A stretch of 64,000 nucleotides of DNA from Parabacteroides goldsteinii (GTDB lineage Bacteria; Bacteroidota; Bacteroidia; Bacteroidales; Tannerellaceae), in assembly GCF_015550595.1 (NCBI RefSeq), contig NZ_JADNBB010000003.1:84174-148173 (forward strand), written 5' to 3'. Position 1 is the first letter of the stretch. Each line of letters begins with the position of its first letter. The notes beneath the pieces were generated by a model. It was not told where the DNA came from. It did no database searches and worked only from the letters and a program-made list of their open reading frames with translations. Below, piece after piece: positions 56,719-64,000 of this stretch. Made by a program: the position numbers and the translations under genes.

Positions 56719-57888
56719 ATGGAGTACATTTTTTGGGGGAATAATATTCCTTTAGCTGCTCATTTGCGGGAAACTCTGCAGTGCAAAATTTCCGAATGTA
56801 TCACTTTCCTGCAAATAAAATCAAGTTTATCCTCTATAGGAGAAATTGATTTCTGCGTATTTCTTGAAAGACAGGAAATGATGACAGATATACCTACAAT
56901 TACTCAGCTTCATAAGTTATATCCTGACTTATATATTATTCTAATTAGTGACAACCTAAAAAAAGAAGATAAGATACCTTATCTGAAAGCAGGTGTTGAT
57001 TGTATGATCTCTAAGGAATCGTCAAAGGAGGACTTACAAAAATTACTATCCGTTATTATTGATTTCAAGAAAAAAACCAAAAATAAACAGATAGAACAGA
57101 TATCTTCTTTAGCAGAGTTCAAACTACCTATATGGAAACGAGCATTTGATATTATGGCTTCTTCCACAGCTATCCTTATGCTATCTCCCATATTAATAAC
57201 GACAGCTTTTCTCATCAGATTAGAGAGTAATGGTAAAATTGTGTACAAATCGAAACGTGTCGGTAGCAACTATAAAATTTTTGATTTTTATAAATTCCGT
57301 TCAATGTATTCGGACGCAGATAAGCGACTTGCTGAATATAAAAAACTGAATCAATATACTAAAGAAACGACTGAAGAAGAATCTTTGATGTCTTCTTCAA
57401 CTCCTGGGATATCCCAGGAGACACCTCCGACTGATAATGACCGGGATGTCCTTCTATTTTCCGATAACTTAAGTACATCCGAAAACAATTACTTGAAAAC
57501 GAAGCGAGATGAGCGTTCCAACGCTTTTTTCAAAATAGAAAATGACCCACGTATAACCCATATCGGTCATATCATTAGAAAATATAGTATAGATGAACTT
57601 CCGCAACTGTTCAATATATTAAAAGGTGATATGTCTGTTGTGGGGAATCGTCCTCTCCCCCTTTATGAAGCAGAACTACTTACCAGCGATGAATATGTAA
57701 AACGCTTCATGGCACCCGCCGGCCTAACAGGACTTTGGCAAGTTGAGAAACGCGGTGATGCAGGAAAGATGTCTGCCGAGGAACGGAAACAACTGGATAT
57801 CAAGTATGCGAAAGAATTTTCTTTTCGGATGGATATGAAGATTATTTTCAAAACGTTTACAGCTTTCATTCAAAAGGAGAATGTATAA
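56719..57888 (+). CDS. Polyprenyl-phosphate sugar-1-phosphate transferase with receiver-like N-domain
   Basis: The protein has 389 residues. Residues of about 1-120 look like a degenerate receiver domain (IIDFKKKTK at its end) without the phosphoacceptor Asp context. A membrane hairpin at about 143-165 (ASSTAILMLSPILITTAFLI) follows, then the bacterial sugar transferase domain (YKFRSMYSDADKR, ITHIGHIIRKYSIDELPQLFNIL, GNRPLPLYEAE, GLTGLWQVEKRG). An acidic and serine-rich insertion of about 45 residues (215-262) separates the catalytic motifs. It starts exopolysaccharide synthesis by loading a sugar phosphate on undecaprenyl phosphate. Confidence 0.88.
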   Translation: MEYIFWGNNIPLAAHLRETLQCKISECITFLQIKSSLSSIGEIDFCVFLERQEMMTDIPTITQLHKLYPDLYIILISDNLKKEDKIPYLKAGVDCMISKESSKEDLQKLLSVIIDFKKKTKNKQIEQISSLAEFKLPIWKRAFDIMASSTAILMLSPILITTAFLIRLESNGKIVYKSKRVGSNYKIFDFYKFRSMYSDADKRLAEYKKLNQYTKETTEEESLMSSSTPGISQETPPTDNDRDVLLFSDNLSTSENNYLKTKRDERSNAFFKIENDPRITHIGHIIRKYSIDELPQLFNILKGDMSVVGNRPLPLYEAELLTSDEYVKRFMAPAGLTGLWQVEKRGDAGKMSAEERKQLDIKYAKEFSFRMDMKIIFKTFTAFIQKENV

Positions 57889-57900
57889 ACTTTATAAGTT

Positions 57901-58641
57901 ATGAAGTCATTTTTAATCGTATCATTTCTTCTTATTAACATTTTGTATAGTTTCGGACAAAAAGATGTGAATACTGAAACTATAGATAATATTCTCAATA
58001 AGTCCGAAAAAGTTGAATTACCTCCTCTTTCTGTCTTTTTAGAGTCCGTATATGAACATCCGTCAATCCAAATATATGAGGCCAAACGTGATGAAGAACG
58101 AGAAACACTAAAAGAGACTCAGACTAAATGGTTAAACTATTTTCGTGTAAGTGGCATGTACCAATATGGAAAAATTGCAGCTCTTTCTAAAGATAATGGA
58201 GGGACCGAAGATTTACTATATACATTTAATAGTAAAGCACAAAATCAATATAATATAGGTATGGTTCTATCCATACCCATTGGCGATTTATTTGGACAAA
58301 GACATAAAACACAAGCTCAAAAAGCACGGCTCCGTCAAATAGAATATCTCTATGAAACCTCCGTCGAAGAACGAAAACTTAAAATATTGGAAGCGTACAA
58401 TCAAGTAGTAGAACAACTGGCAACCTTAAAGGCCAAATCGGATGCAGCCGCTTTATACAATGCACAAATGAAAATATCAGAACAAGATTTTATTAATGGT
58501 AAAATCGATATTATTTCACTTTCACTAGAGCGAAGCAGAAGATCGGACGCTGTAGTTTCCTATCAGGAAGGTCGAGCATCTTTACATAATTCGATTACGT
58601 TACTCGAAATGCTTACAAACGTAAAAATAATAAACAGATGA
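57901..58641 (+). CDS. Short TolC-like outer-membrane protein
   Basis: The protein has 246 residues with a signal peptide (about 1-20, ending SFGQ). A beta-strand part (QYNIGMVLSIPIGDLFGQRHK) and long helical segments with coiled-coil pattern follow, as in half of an outer membrane efflux protein (OEP) repeat. Full TolC members are about 400 residues, so it is a one-repeat form. It sits between the sugar transferase and the Wzz-like gene (1 bp spacing). It may connect polysaccharide export to the outer membrane. Confidence 0.65.
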   Translation: MKSFLIVSFLLINILYSFGQKDVNTETIDNILNKSEKVELPPLSVFLESVYEHPSIQIYEAKRDEERETLKETQTKWLNYFRVSGMYQYGKIAALSKDNGGTEDLLYTFNSKAQNQYNIGMVLSIPIGDLFGQRHKTQAQKARLRQIEYLYETSVEERKLKILEAYNQVVEQLATLKAKSDAAALYNAQMKISEQDFINGKIDIISLSLERSRRSDAVVSYQEGRASLHNSITLLEMLTNVKIINR

Positions 58642-58642
58642 T

Positions 58643-60802
58643 ATGGATATAACCCTTTACATATCACGTTTTTTATACCGAATCAGACATCAAGTTATAT
58701 TCGGTAGTTTAGCTGTTACGTTATTAGTAGGTTATTTTACGCAATTCCTACCTAAAACATATACAGTAAATACATCTATTTTTACAGGAATAGCATCCAA
58801 TACAGGTTTAGACAGTGAAGATAAACCGGACAGAAATGCACAAAATAATACATTTGATAATTTGATCAACCTCACAAAAGCTAAAGGAACACTAGAAAAA
58901 GTTTCCTTACGGCTATTTGCTTTGAATATGATCCATGGTGATGCTACGACTGATAATCTATACATTACAGCCAAGAACTTCAAGGAACTGCAAAAGACCG
59001 TTCCGGAAGACGTGAAAAAATTAATAGACAAAAGCTCTTTAGAAAAAACAATAAAAAACCTCGAAGCTTACAAACAAGCTGTTCCTGGCAATTTTTTATA
59101 TGGTCTATTTAACTGGTATCATCCCAATTATAGTTATGCAGCATGTAAAAATGTCGTTGTTGCACGACTCAATAACAGTGATCTGATTGAAATTTCTTTT
59201 AAGTCAAATGATCCTGGCATTGCCATGAACACTGTTAAGCTAATTAATGATGAACTTATAAAAGCTTATGATGAAATACGTTACAAAGCAGCAAATGATG
59301 TCATAAAATATTATGAAGATCAATTAGCTACTTTACGTCTTCAATTAGATAACATGGAGAATTCGCTTACCACCTTCAACACAGATAACGGAGTTATTAA
59401 TTATGGAGAACAAACCAAAGCTATCGCTCTAGCTTATACTAATTATGAAGATAGGTATGAAGCCACATTAAGAGAATACGAAAGTTCGAATCGTTTGATA
59501 CAACAGTTAGAACAACAGATGAATATTCGCTCCAAACTATTTCAAACAAATACAGAATTTATTGCAGCATTAGATAGTATATCCTATTTCAATGAAAAGA
59601 TAACCGAAATAGAGACCTTTAATGCTGAATCAGCAACGACAAAAAACAAACAGCTTGAAAAATATAAGTCTGATTTAAAAAACACAGAGAAAAAGATAGA
59701 GCAGTTATCTGATGAAATTAATGAACACAAATATTCTAAAGAAGGAGTTGCTATCGAAAATATGGTTAATCATTGGTTGGCCGAGGTGATCCGTAACACA
59801 AAAGCAAAAGCAGAACTAAAGATATTAGATAACCGAAGAAAAGACTTTGTAGAACAGTATAAAAGATTTTCCCCTGTTGGTACTCAGATTAATCGTAAAG
59901 AACGAGAAATTCATATTACCGAAGAATCTTATTTAGAAACACTACACGCTTTAAATATGGCCAAGTTGAAGCAAAAAAACATTCAGCTGACATCAGCCAC
60001 ATTAAATGCAGTGACTCCTCCTACATATCCTTTATCCAGTGATAAAAGCAAGAGAAGTTTATTTACACTGGTTGCTTGTCTTGGGAGTATTATTTTTATC
60101 ATCGGATGTAACTTAGTCGTAGAACTTTTGGATCGAACACTGAGAGACGCCGAGCGCACCCAACGACTTACCGGGACTTCTGTTTTAGGAGCTTTCACCG
60201 GAAATACACAATTAAAATACCGTGGTTACATAAAAGCTTGTAACCGAATTTCTGCTGCTTATGCATGTAATCGGATGAATCAATATTTACATCCAGAAAA
60301 AACAACATATATCAATTTACTAAGTATAGAAAGTCGGGAAGGGAAAAGTTTTGTTGCCGATTACCTGATAGATAATTGGCAAGATCAGGGGTTGAAAGTT
60401 CGTCATTTAAAAATCGGAGAAGATCTTCCTAATGATTGCTCCTTTCTGTTGACTTCCGGATATGACGCTTTACTTTCCAAGGAAGAAGAAAGGCCGGATA
60501 TATTACTTCTGGAACTTCCTGCTGTACAAAATAATAGTTTACCAGCTTCTCTATTGCGTCAAGCTGACGTAAATCTATTAATTGCAAATGCATGCAGAAG
60601 TTGGAAACAGAGCGATCAAACATTTCTGAATCATCTGAAAGAGATGGCAACGACAGCTCCATTTTATATTTACCTGAACAATGCCACTCGCGAAACAGTA
60701 GAAGAATTTACAGGGCAACTACCACCTTATACTTCTATGCGAACATTAGCTAACAGGCTTATATATATGGGACTTACGGCACAGAACACAGCAATCAAAT
60801 AG
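58643..60802 (+). CDS. Wzz-type polysaccharide copolymerase with degenerate kinase domain
   Basis: The protein has 719 residues. There are two transmembrane segments (about 16-40 and about 475-495), a large periplasmic coiled-coil part between them, and a C-terminal cytoplasmic domain (about 510-719) like BY-kinases. In the latter, SIESREGKSFVADYL keeps the GKS of Walker A, but the expected Walker B Asp is not seen in LLLELPAVQ. No Tyr-rich tail is present. It controls chain length and export of the polysaccharide. It is co-transcribed with the TolC-like gene. Confidence 0.82.
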   Translation: MDITLYISRFLYRIRHQVIFGSLAVTLLVGYFTQFLPKTYTVNTSIFTGIASNTGLDSEDKPDRNAQNNTFDNLINLTKAKGTLEKVSLRLFALNMIHGDATTDNLYITAKNFKELQKTVPEDVKKLIDKSSLEKTIKNLEAYKQAVPGNFLYGLFNWYHPNYSYAACKNVVVARLNNSDLIEISFKSNDPGIAMNTVKLINDELIKAYDEIRYKAANDVIKYYEDQLATLRLQLDNMENSLTTFNTDNGVINYGEQTKAIALAYTNYEDRYEATLREYESSNRLIQQLEQQMNIRSKLFQTNTEFIAALDSISYFNEKITEIETFNAESATTKNKQLEKYKSDLKNTEKKIEQLSDEINEHKYSKEGVAIENMVNHWLAEVIRNTKAKAELKILDNRRKDFVEQYKRFSPVGTQINRKEREIHITEESYLETLHALNMAKLKQKNIQLTSATLNAVTPPTYPLSSDKSKRSLFTLVACLGSIIFIIGCNLVVELLDRTLRDAERTQRLTGTSVLGAFTGNTQLKYRGYIKACNRISAAYACNRMNQYLHPEKTTYINLLSIESREGKSFVADYLIDNWQDQGLKVRHLKIGEDLPNDCSFLLTSGYDALLSKEEERPDILLLELPAVQNNSLPASLLRQADVNLLIANACRSWKQSDQTFLNHLKEMATTAPFYIYLNNATRETVEEFTGQLPPYTSMRTLANRLIYMGLTAQNTAIK

Positions 60803-60822
60803 AATTTAATATTAAAATAATA

Positions 60823-62286
60823 ATGACAAACCTGTTGAGTAAAATAAATTTATTTCAGCTAATCCTTATTTTAGGACTGGCAGGAATTGCATTATCTATA
60901 CTCACAGGAAATTTAATACTGTCAATCGCAATTATTTCACTGCCCCTATTATTTGTTATGTCCATACAAATTCTTAAATATCCAATATTAATACTTTATA
61001 CCATATTTACATTAAACTATTTTATTTTAGGTGTTGGACGCTATGTAGAATTAAACGGAGTAAGTTTTCTCATGGATATACTTATGGCGATAGCCTTAAT
61101 TCTAATTATTACCCATACTGCTCTATCTAAAAATGTGGATTGGAAGCCAGCCAACAATATACTCACCGCAGGAACTGCTATTTGGATGCTTTACTGCTTG
61201 GCTGAAATAGCTAATCCATCGGGTATGGTAAATGCCTGGGTATTATCAAGAGGCCTCGTTATAAATGGATTTATCATAACTGTATTGACATCTGTTTACT
61301 GTGCCCGATATAAATCGGTAAAGACATTATTATTTTTACTGTCCATCTTTTCACTTATGGCCGTTCTCAAATGTTTTCAGCAAAAATATATTGGATTTGA
61401 CTATGCAGAGAGTAAATGGTTAAGAAATGGAGGAGCATTGACGCACCTGATCGGCACGGGAACCCGATATTTCTCTTTTTTTACTGATGCCGGTAATTTT
61501 GGCTCCAATATGGGAGCAGCAGGAGTAATTTTTGGTATTGTAGCTATTTCTTCCCAACGGTCTACAACCAAAATATATTATAGTATTGTCGCTATCTGCA
61601 GTCTATATGCCATGCTGTTATCAGGTACGCGAGGAGCAATGATCGTACCTTTAGGTGGCCTTGCATTATATACAATAATCAGTAAAAACGTCAAAAGCAT
61701 GGTTATAGGAAGTATCACCTTAATGCTTATCTATATATTTTTCGCATTCACAATGATCGGACAAGGGAATGCACAAATACGCAGAATGCGTACAGCTTTT
61801 AGACCTTCCGAAGATGCATCTTTCAATGTTCGAAAAGAAAATCAAAAAGTATTAGCTGATCATTTAAAAGACAAACCCTTTGGAGAAGGCCTGGGCTTAT
61901 CTGGCGTGGAAAATCAAAAAACATCCATACGACTCACAACCCTTATACCTCACGATTCGTGGTATGTAAAGATATGGGTAGAGACCGGTGTTGTCGGTAT
62001 AATACTTTATCTGGGAATGTTATATATAGCCATTGCCCGAGGTGCTTATATACTAATGTTTAAAATACGAAACCAAGAGCTCAAAGGTATTCTAACCGGT
62101 TTGCTATGTGGTATTACCGGACTACTCCTAAGTGCCTATGGCAATGCATTCTGGGGGCAATATCCAACTCATATTATTGCTTTTATGGGATTGTCGCTCG
62201 TATTAAAAGGTGAATATTTCGATAAAGAACTGGTCGTTGCACAGCCAGAACAAACAATAAAACAAGTCGTGATACAAAACAAATGA
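60823..62286 (+). CDS. Wzy-like polysaccharide polymerase / O-antigen ligase family
   Basis: The protein has 487 residues and is strongly hydrophobic with about eleven predicted membrane helices and a periplasmic loop. In that region LLSGTRGAMIVPLGG and GEGLGLSGVENQ, and the HDSWYVKIWVETG motif, are typical of Wzy/WaaL superfamily members. It would polymerise repeat units or ligate the glycan at the periplasmic side. It is located between the Wzz-like and GT2 genes. Confidence 0.8.
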   Translation: MTNLLSKINLFQLILILGLAGIALSILTGNLILSIAIISLPLLFVMSIQILKYPILILYTIFTLNYFILGVGRYVELNGVSFLMDILMAIALILIITHTALSKNVDWKPANNILTAGTAIWMLYCLAEIANPSGMVNAWVLSRGLVINGFIITVLTSVYCARYKSVKTLLFLLSIFSLMAVLKCFQQKYIGFDYAESKWLRNGGALTHLIGTGTRYFSFFTDAGNFGSNMGAAGVIFGIVAISSQRSTTKIYYSIVAICSLYAMLLSGTRGAMIVPLGGLALYTIISKNVKSMVIGSITLMLIYIFFAFTMIGQGNAQIRRMRTAFRPSEDASFNVRKENQKVLADHLKDKPFGEGLGLSGVENQKTSIRLTTLIPHDSWYVKIWVETGVVGIILYLGMLYIAIARGAYILMFKIRNQELKGILTGLLCGITGLLLSAYGNAFWGQYPTHIIAFMGLSLVLKGEYFDKELVVAQPEQTIKQVVIQNK

Positions 62287-62292
62287 TATACT

Positions 62293-63504
62293 ATGGATCA
62301 AATTAATCAATTAATAATGACCTGGGTTCAGAATGAAGACTCTATTTATAGAATAATAGATGCTATTCTATTCTTGCTTTTCTTGATAGCAGTACTTTAT
62401 TTGCTGATTTTTGCAATATTCTCTCTTAAAAAACGCAAAAATACATATCCACCGGCACGCAAGAGATATCGCTTTGCTGTACTTTTCCCATGCTATATGG
62501 AAGATGAAGTGATACTAAATTCCGTAAACTCTTTTTTCGATCAGGAATATCCCCGCGAACTATATGATGTTATCGTCATATCCGACCGAATGACAGAAGA
62601 GACAGACCAGGCACTTCGAAATCTTTCAGCTCTGGTTGTAAAAGCAGATAGTCCTCAAAGTACCAAAACCAATGCACTCAGAAGAGCCATTAGATACATA
62701 GAAGAAGAAAAACGTACTTATGATATTGCCGTTGTTTTAGATGCGGATAATCTGGTGGATCTTGATTTTCTTGATAAGATAAACGATGCCTTTTATTCTG
62801 GCTGTATGGTGGTACAAACCCATCGTGTAGCAAAAAACAGAAATACAAGTATTGCTGTTCTGGATGCTGTTAGTGAAGAAATAAATAACTCTATTTTCAG
62901 AAAAGGCCATACGGAACTAGGCTTTTCATCTGCATTAATCGGTTCAGGAATGGCTTTTGACTACCAATTATTTAAAGAATATATGCAAACGGCTAGTTCT
63001 ATCGGAATAGATAAAAACCTTGAAAAGTCACTGCTAAAGAATTACATTTTTATAGAGTATTTGGAAACTGTTTTTACATATGATGAAAAAGTAAAACAAA
63101 AAGCAGATTTCTATAATCAACGCCGTCGCTGGCTGGCCACTCAATTTTACAATCTGTTCTCCGGCCTTGGTCATATATTGATAGCCATACTAAAAGGCAA
63201 CTGGGATTATGTAGATAAACTATTCCAATGGATGATGCCCCCCCGCATAATGTTATTCGGACTTATCACACTTATAGCTATTGGCATGACGTGGATAAAT
63301 TGGGCTCTGTCGGTTAAGTGGTGGGGATTACTACTACTACTTTGCATAACATTCAGTATCGCTGTACCTAATTATCTGGTAGATAACAAATTTAAAAAAG
63401 CGATACTTAGTATTCCTCTTTTATTCATTTTGATGCTTTTCAACCATTTTAGGATGAAAGGAGCAACTAAAGAGTTTATTCATACCAAACATTCTTCAAA
63501 ATAA
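62293..63504 (+). CDS. Membrane-associated family 2 glycosyltransferase
   Basis: The protein has 403 residues. An N-terminal membrane helix (about 20-45) precedes the GT-A fold. VLFPCYMEDEVI, VISDRMTEETD, and the metal-binding DxD in VVLDADN (near residue 155) are visible. The acceptor region contains RRRWLATQF, a QxxRW-like motif. Two or three membrane helices at the C-terminus suggest a processive or membrane-bound enzyme, like cellulose/hyaluronan synthase relatives. Donor sugar is unknown. It is part of the exopolysaccharide operon. Confidence 0.85.
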   Translation: MDQINQLIMTWVQNEDSIYRIIDAILFLLFLIAVLYLLIFAIFSLKKRKNTYPPARKRYRFAVLFPCYMEDEVILNSVNSFFDQEYPRELYDVIVISDRMTEETDQALRNLSALVVKADSPQSTKTNALRRAIRYIEEEKRTYDIAVVLDADNLVDLDFLDKINDAFYSGCMVVQTHRVAKNRNTSIAVLDAVSEEINNSIFRKGHTELGFSSALIGSGMAFDYQLFKEYMQTASSIGIDKNLEKSLLKNYIFIEYLETVFTYDEKVKQKADFYNQRRRWLATQFYNLFSGLGHILIAILKGNWDYVDKLFQWMMPPRIMLFGLITLIAIGMTWINWALSVKWWGLLLLLCITFSIAVPNYLVDNKFKKAILSIPLLFILMLFNHFRMKGATKEFIHTKHSSK

Positions 63505-63509
63505 GCATT

Positions 63510-64000
63510 ATGAAAATAGCGATTGAAGCCCAGCGTATCTTCCGAACCAACAAGCATGGTATGGATTTTGTAGTACTTGAAGCTATCCGTGAACTTCAAA
63601 AGATAGACAAAGAAAATGAATATTTTATTTTTGTCAGTCCAGGTGAAGATCGATGTTTACAGGAATCGGATAATGTACATATTATTGAAGTGAATTGCCC
63701 CACTTATCCATTGTGGGAACAATTGGCCTTACCCAATGCTGTAGCTAAAGTAAAGCCTGATTTATTACATTGTACCAGCAATACAGCTCCAATTTACAGT
63801 AGTTGCCCTTTAATACTAACTCTTCACGACATTATATTCCTGGAGCCCCGTCAAAGCGGCAATAAATCATGGTACCAGAATATGGGGTGGTATTATCGGC
63901 GAATAGTAGTTCCCCGTATACTCAACAAATGTAAAAGAATCATCACTGTTTCCCATTTTGAAAGTAATCGGATACAAGAGGCTTTATGTCTTTCCCCTAA
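63510..64000 (+). CDS. Family 4 glycosyltransferase (partial)
   Basis: The gene begins with ATG at 63510 and remains open to the window edge (about 163 residues). MKIAIEAQRIFRTNKHGM and LLHCTSNTAP, ILTLHDIIF, and RIITVSHFESNRI fit the N-terminal half of GT4 glycosyltransferases (GT-B fold). The donor-binding E-x7-E domain lies beyond the window. It is 5 bp downstream of the GT2 gene and continues the exopolysaccharide operon. Confidence 0.85.
   Translation, partial: MKIAIEAQRIFRTNKHGMDFVVLEAIRELQKIDKENEYFIFVSPGEDRCLQESDNVHIIEVNCPTYPLWEQLALPNAVAKVKPDLLHCTSNTAPIYSSCPLILTLHDIIFLEPRQSGNKSWYQNMGWYYRRIVVPRILNKCKRIITVSHFESNRIQEALCLSP

Overview
The window looks like a chromosome segment from a gut Bacteroidales, most likely Parabacteroides or a close Tannerellaceae/Bacteroides relative. 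The evidence is the Bacteroidetes promoter grammar (TAnnTTTG -7 boxes with an upstream TTTG), weak ribosome sites, a type V (fimbrillin) pilus locus, BACON domains, PCMD, DUF3575, DUF5119 and DUF6913 proteins, GH20 and GH51 lipoproteins, and a ChuR-type sulfatase maturase. No tRNA, rRNA or CRISPR array was seen.

Region 1 (1-14919) is a type V pilus locus on the minus strand. The order of transcription is a DUF3575 outer-membrane protein, a DUF5119 (Mfa2/FimB-like) anchor, four paralogous minor fimbrillins, a probable major fimbrillin, two further fimbrillins and a large BACON-repeat tip adhesin. The start of a second, nearly identical-headed adhesin gene runs off the left edge. Between the operon and an adjacent tyrosine recombinase lies a 419-bp segment bounded by perfect 27-bp inverted repeats. 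It carries a good promoter that points away from the pilus genes. This is a phase-variable promoter, and the assembled orientation is OFF.

Region 2 (15000-32700) holds a tandem duplication of an AAA-ATPase/PDDEXK gene, a decayed DUF1016 nuclease gene, a MurNAc-L-alanine amidase, a ChuR radical-SAM maturase with a TldD/TldE protease pair, two tiny membrane proteins, a hemolysin III protein, a copper module (metallochaperone plus CopA), a YhcH-family protein and a glycyl-radical dehydratase (HypD-like) with its activase.

Region 3 (32900-51000) is mostly housekeeping genes: an acyl-CoA synthetase, dapA, ligA and glyA. Embedded in it is a seven-gene minus-strand sulfonation cluster: cysQ, an SLC13 transporter, cysC, cysD, cysN, a sulfotransferase and a PCMD protein. 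It makes PAPS, uses it and recycles PAP. No PAPS or sulfite reductase is present, so it is built for sulfonating an acceptor. It resembles the Bacteroides cluster responsible for cholesterol sulfonation.

Region 4 (51000-64000) has a GH20 hexosaminidase and a GH51 arabinofuranosidase converging on an unusual five-unit, 42-bp palindromic array. An AT-rich exopolysaccharide locus follows: receiver protein, sugar transferase, short TolC-like protein, Wzz-like copolymerase, Wzy-like polymerase, GT2 and GT4, the last cut by the window edge.

Across the window, several short tandem arrays share a 7-bp period although their base sequences differ. One of them sits in frame inside cysN.
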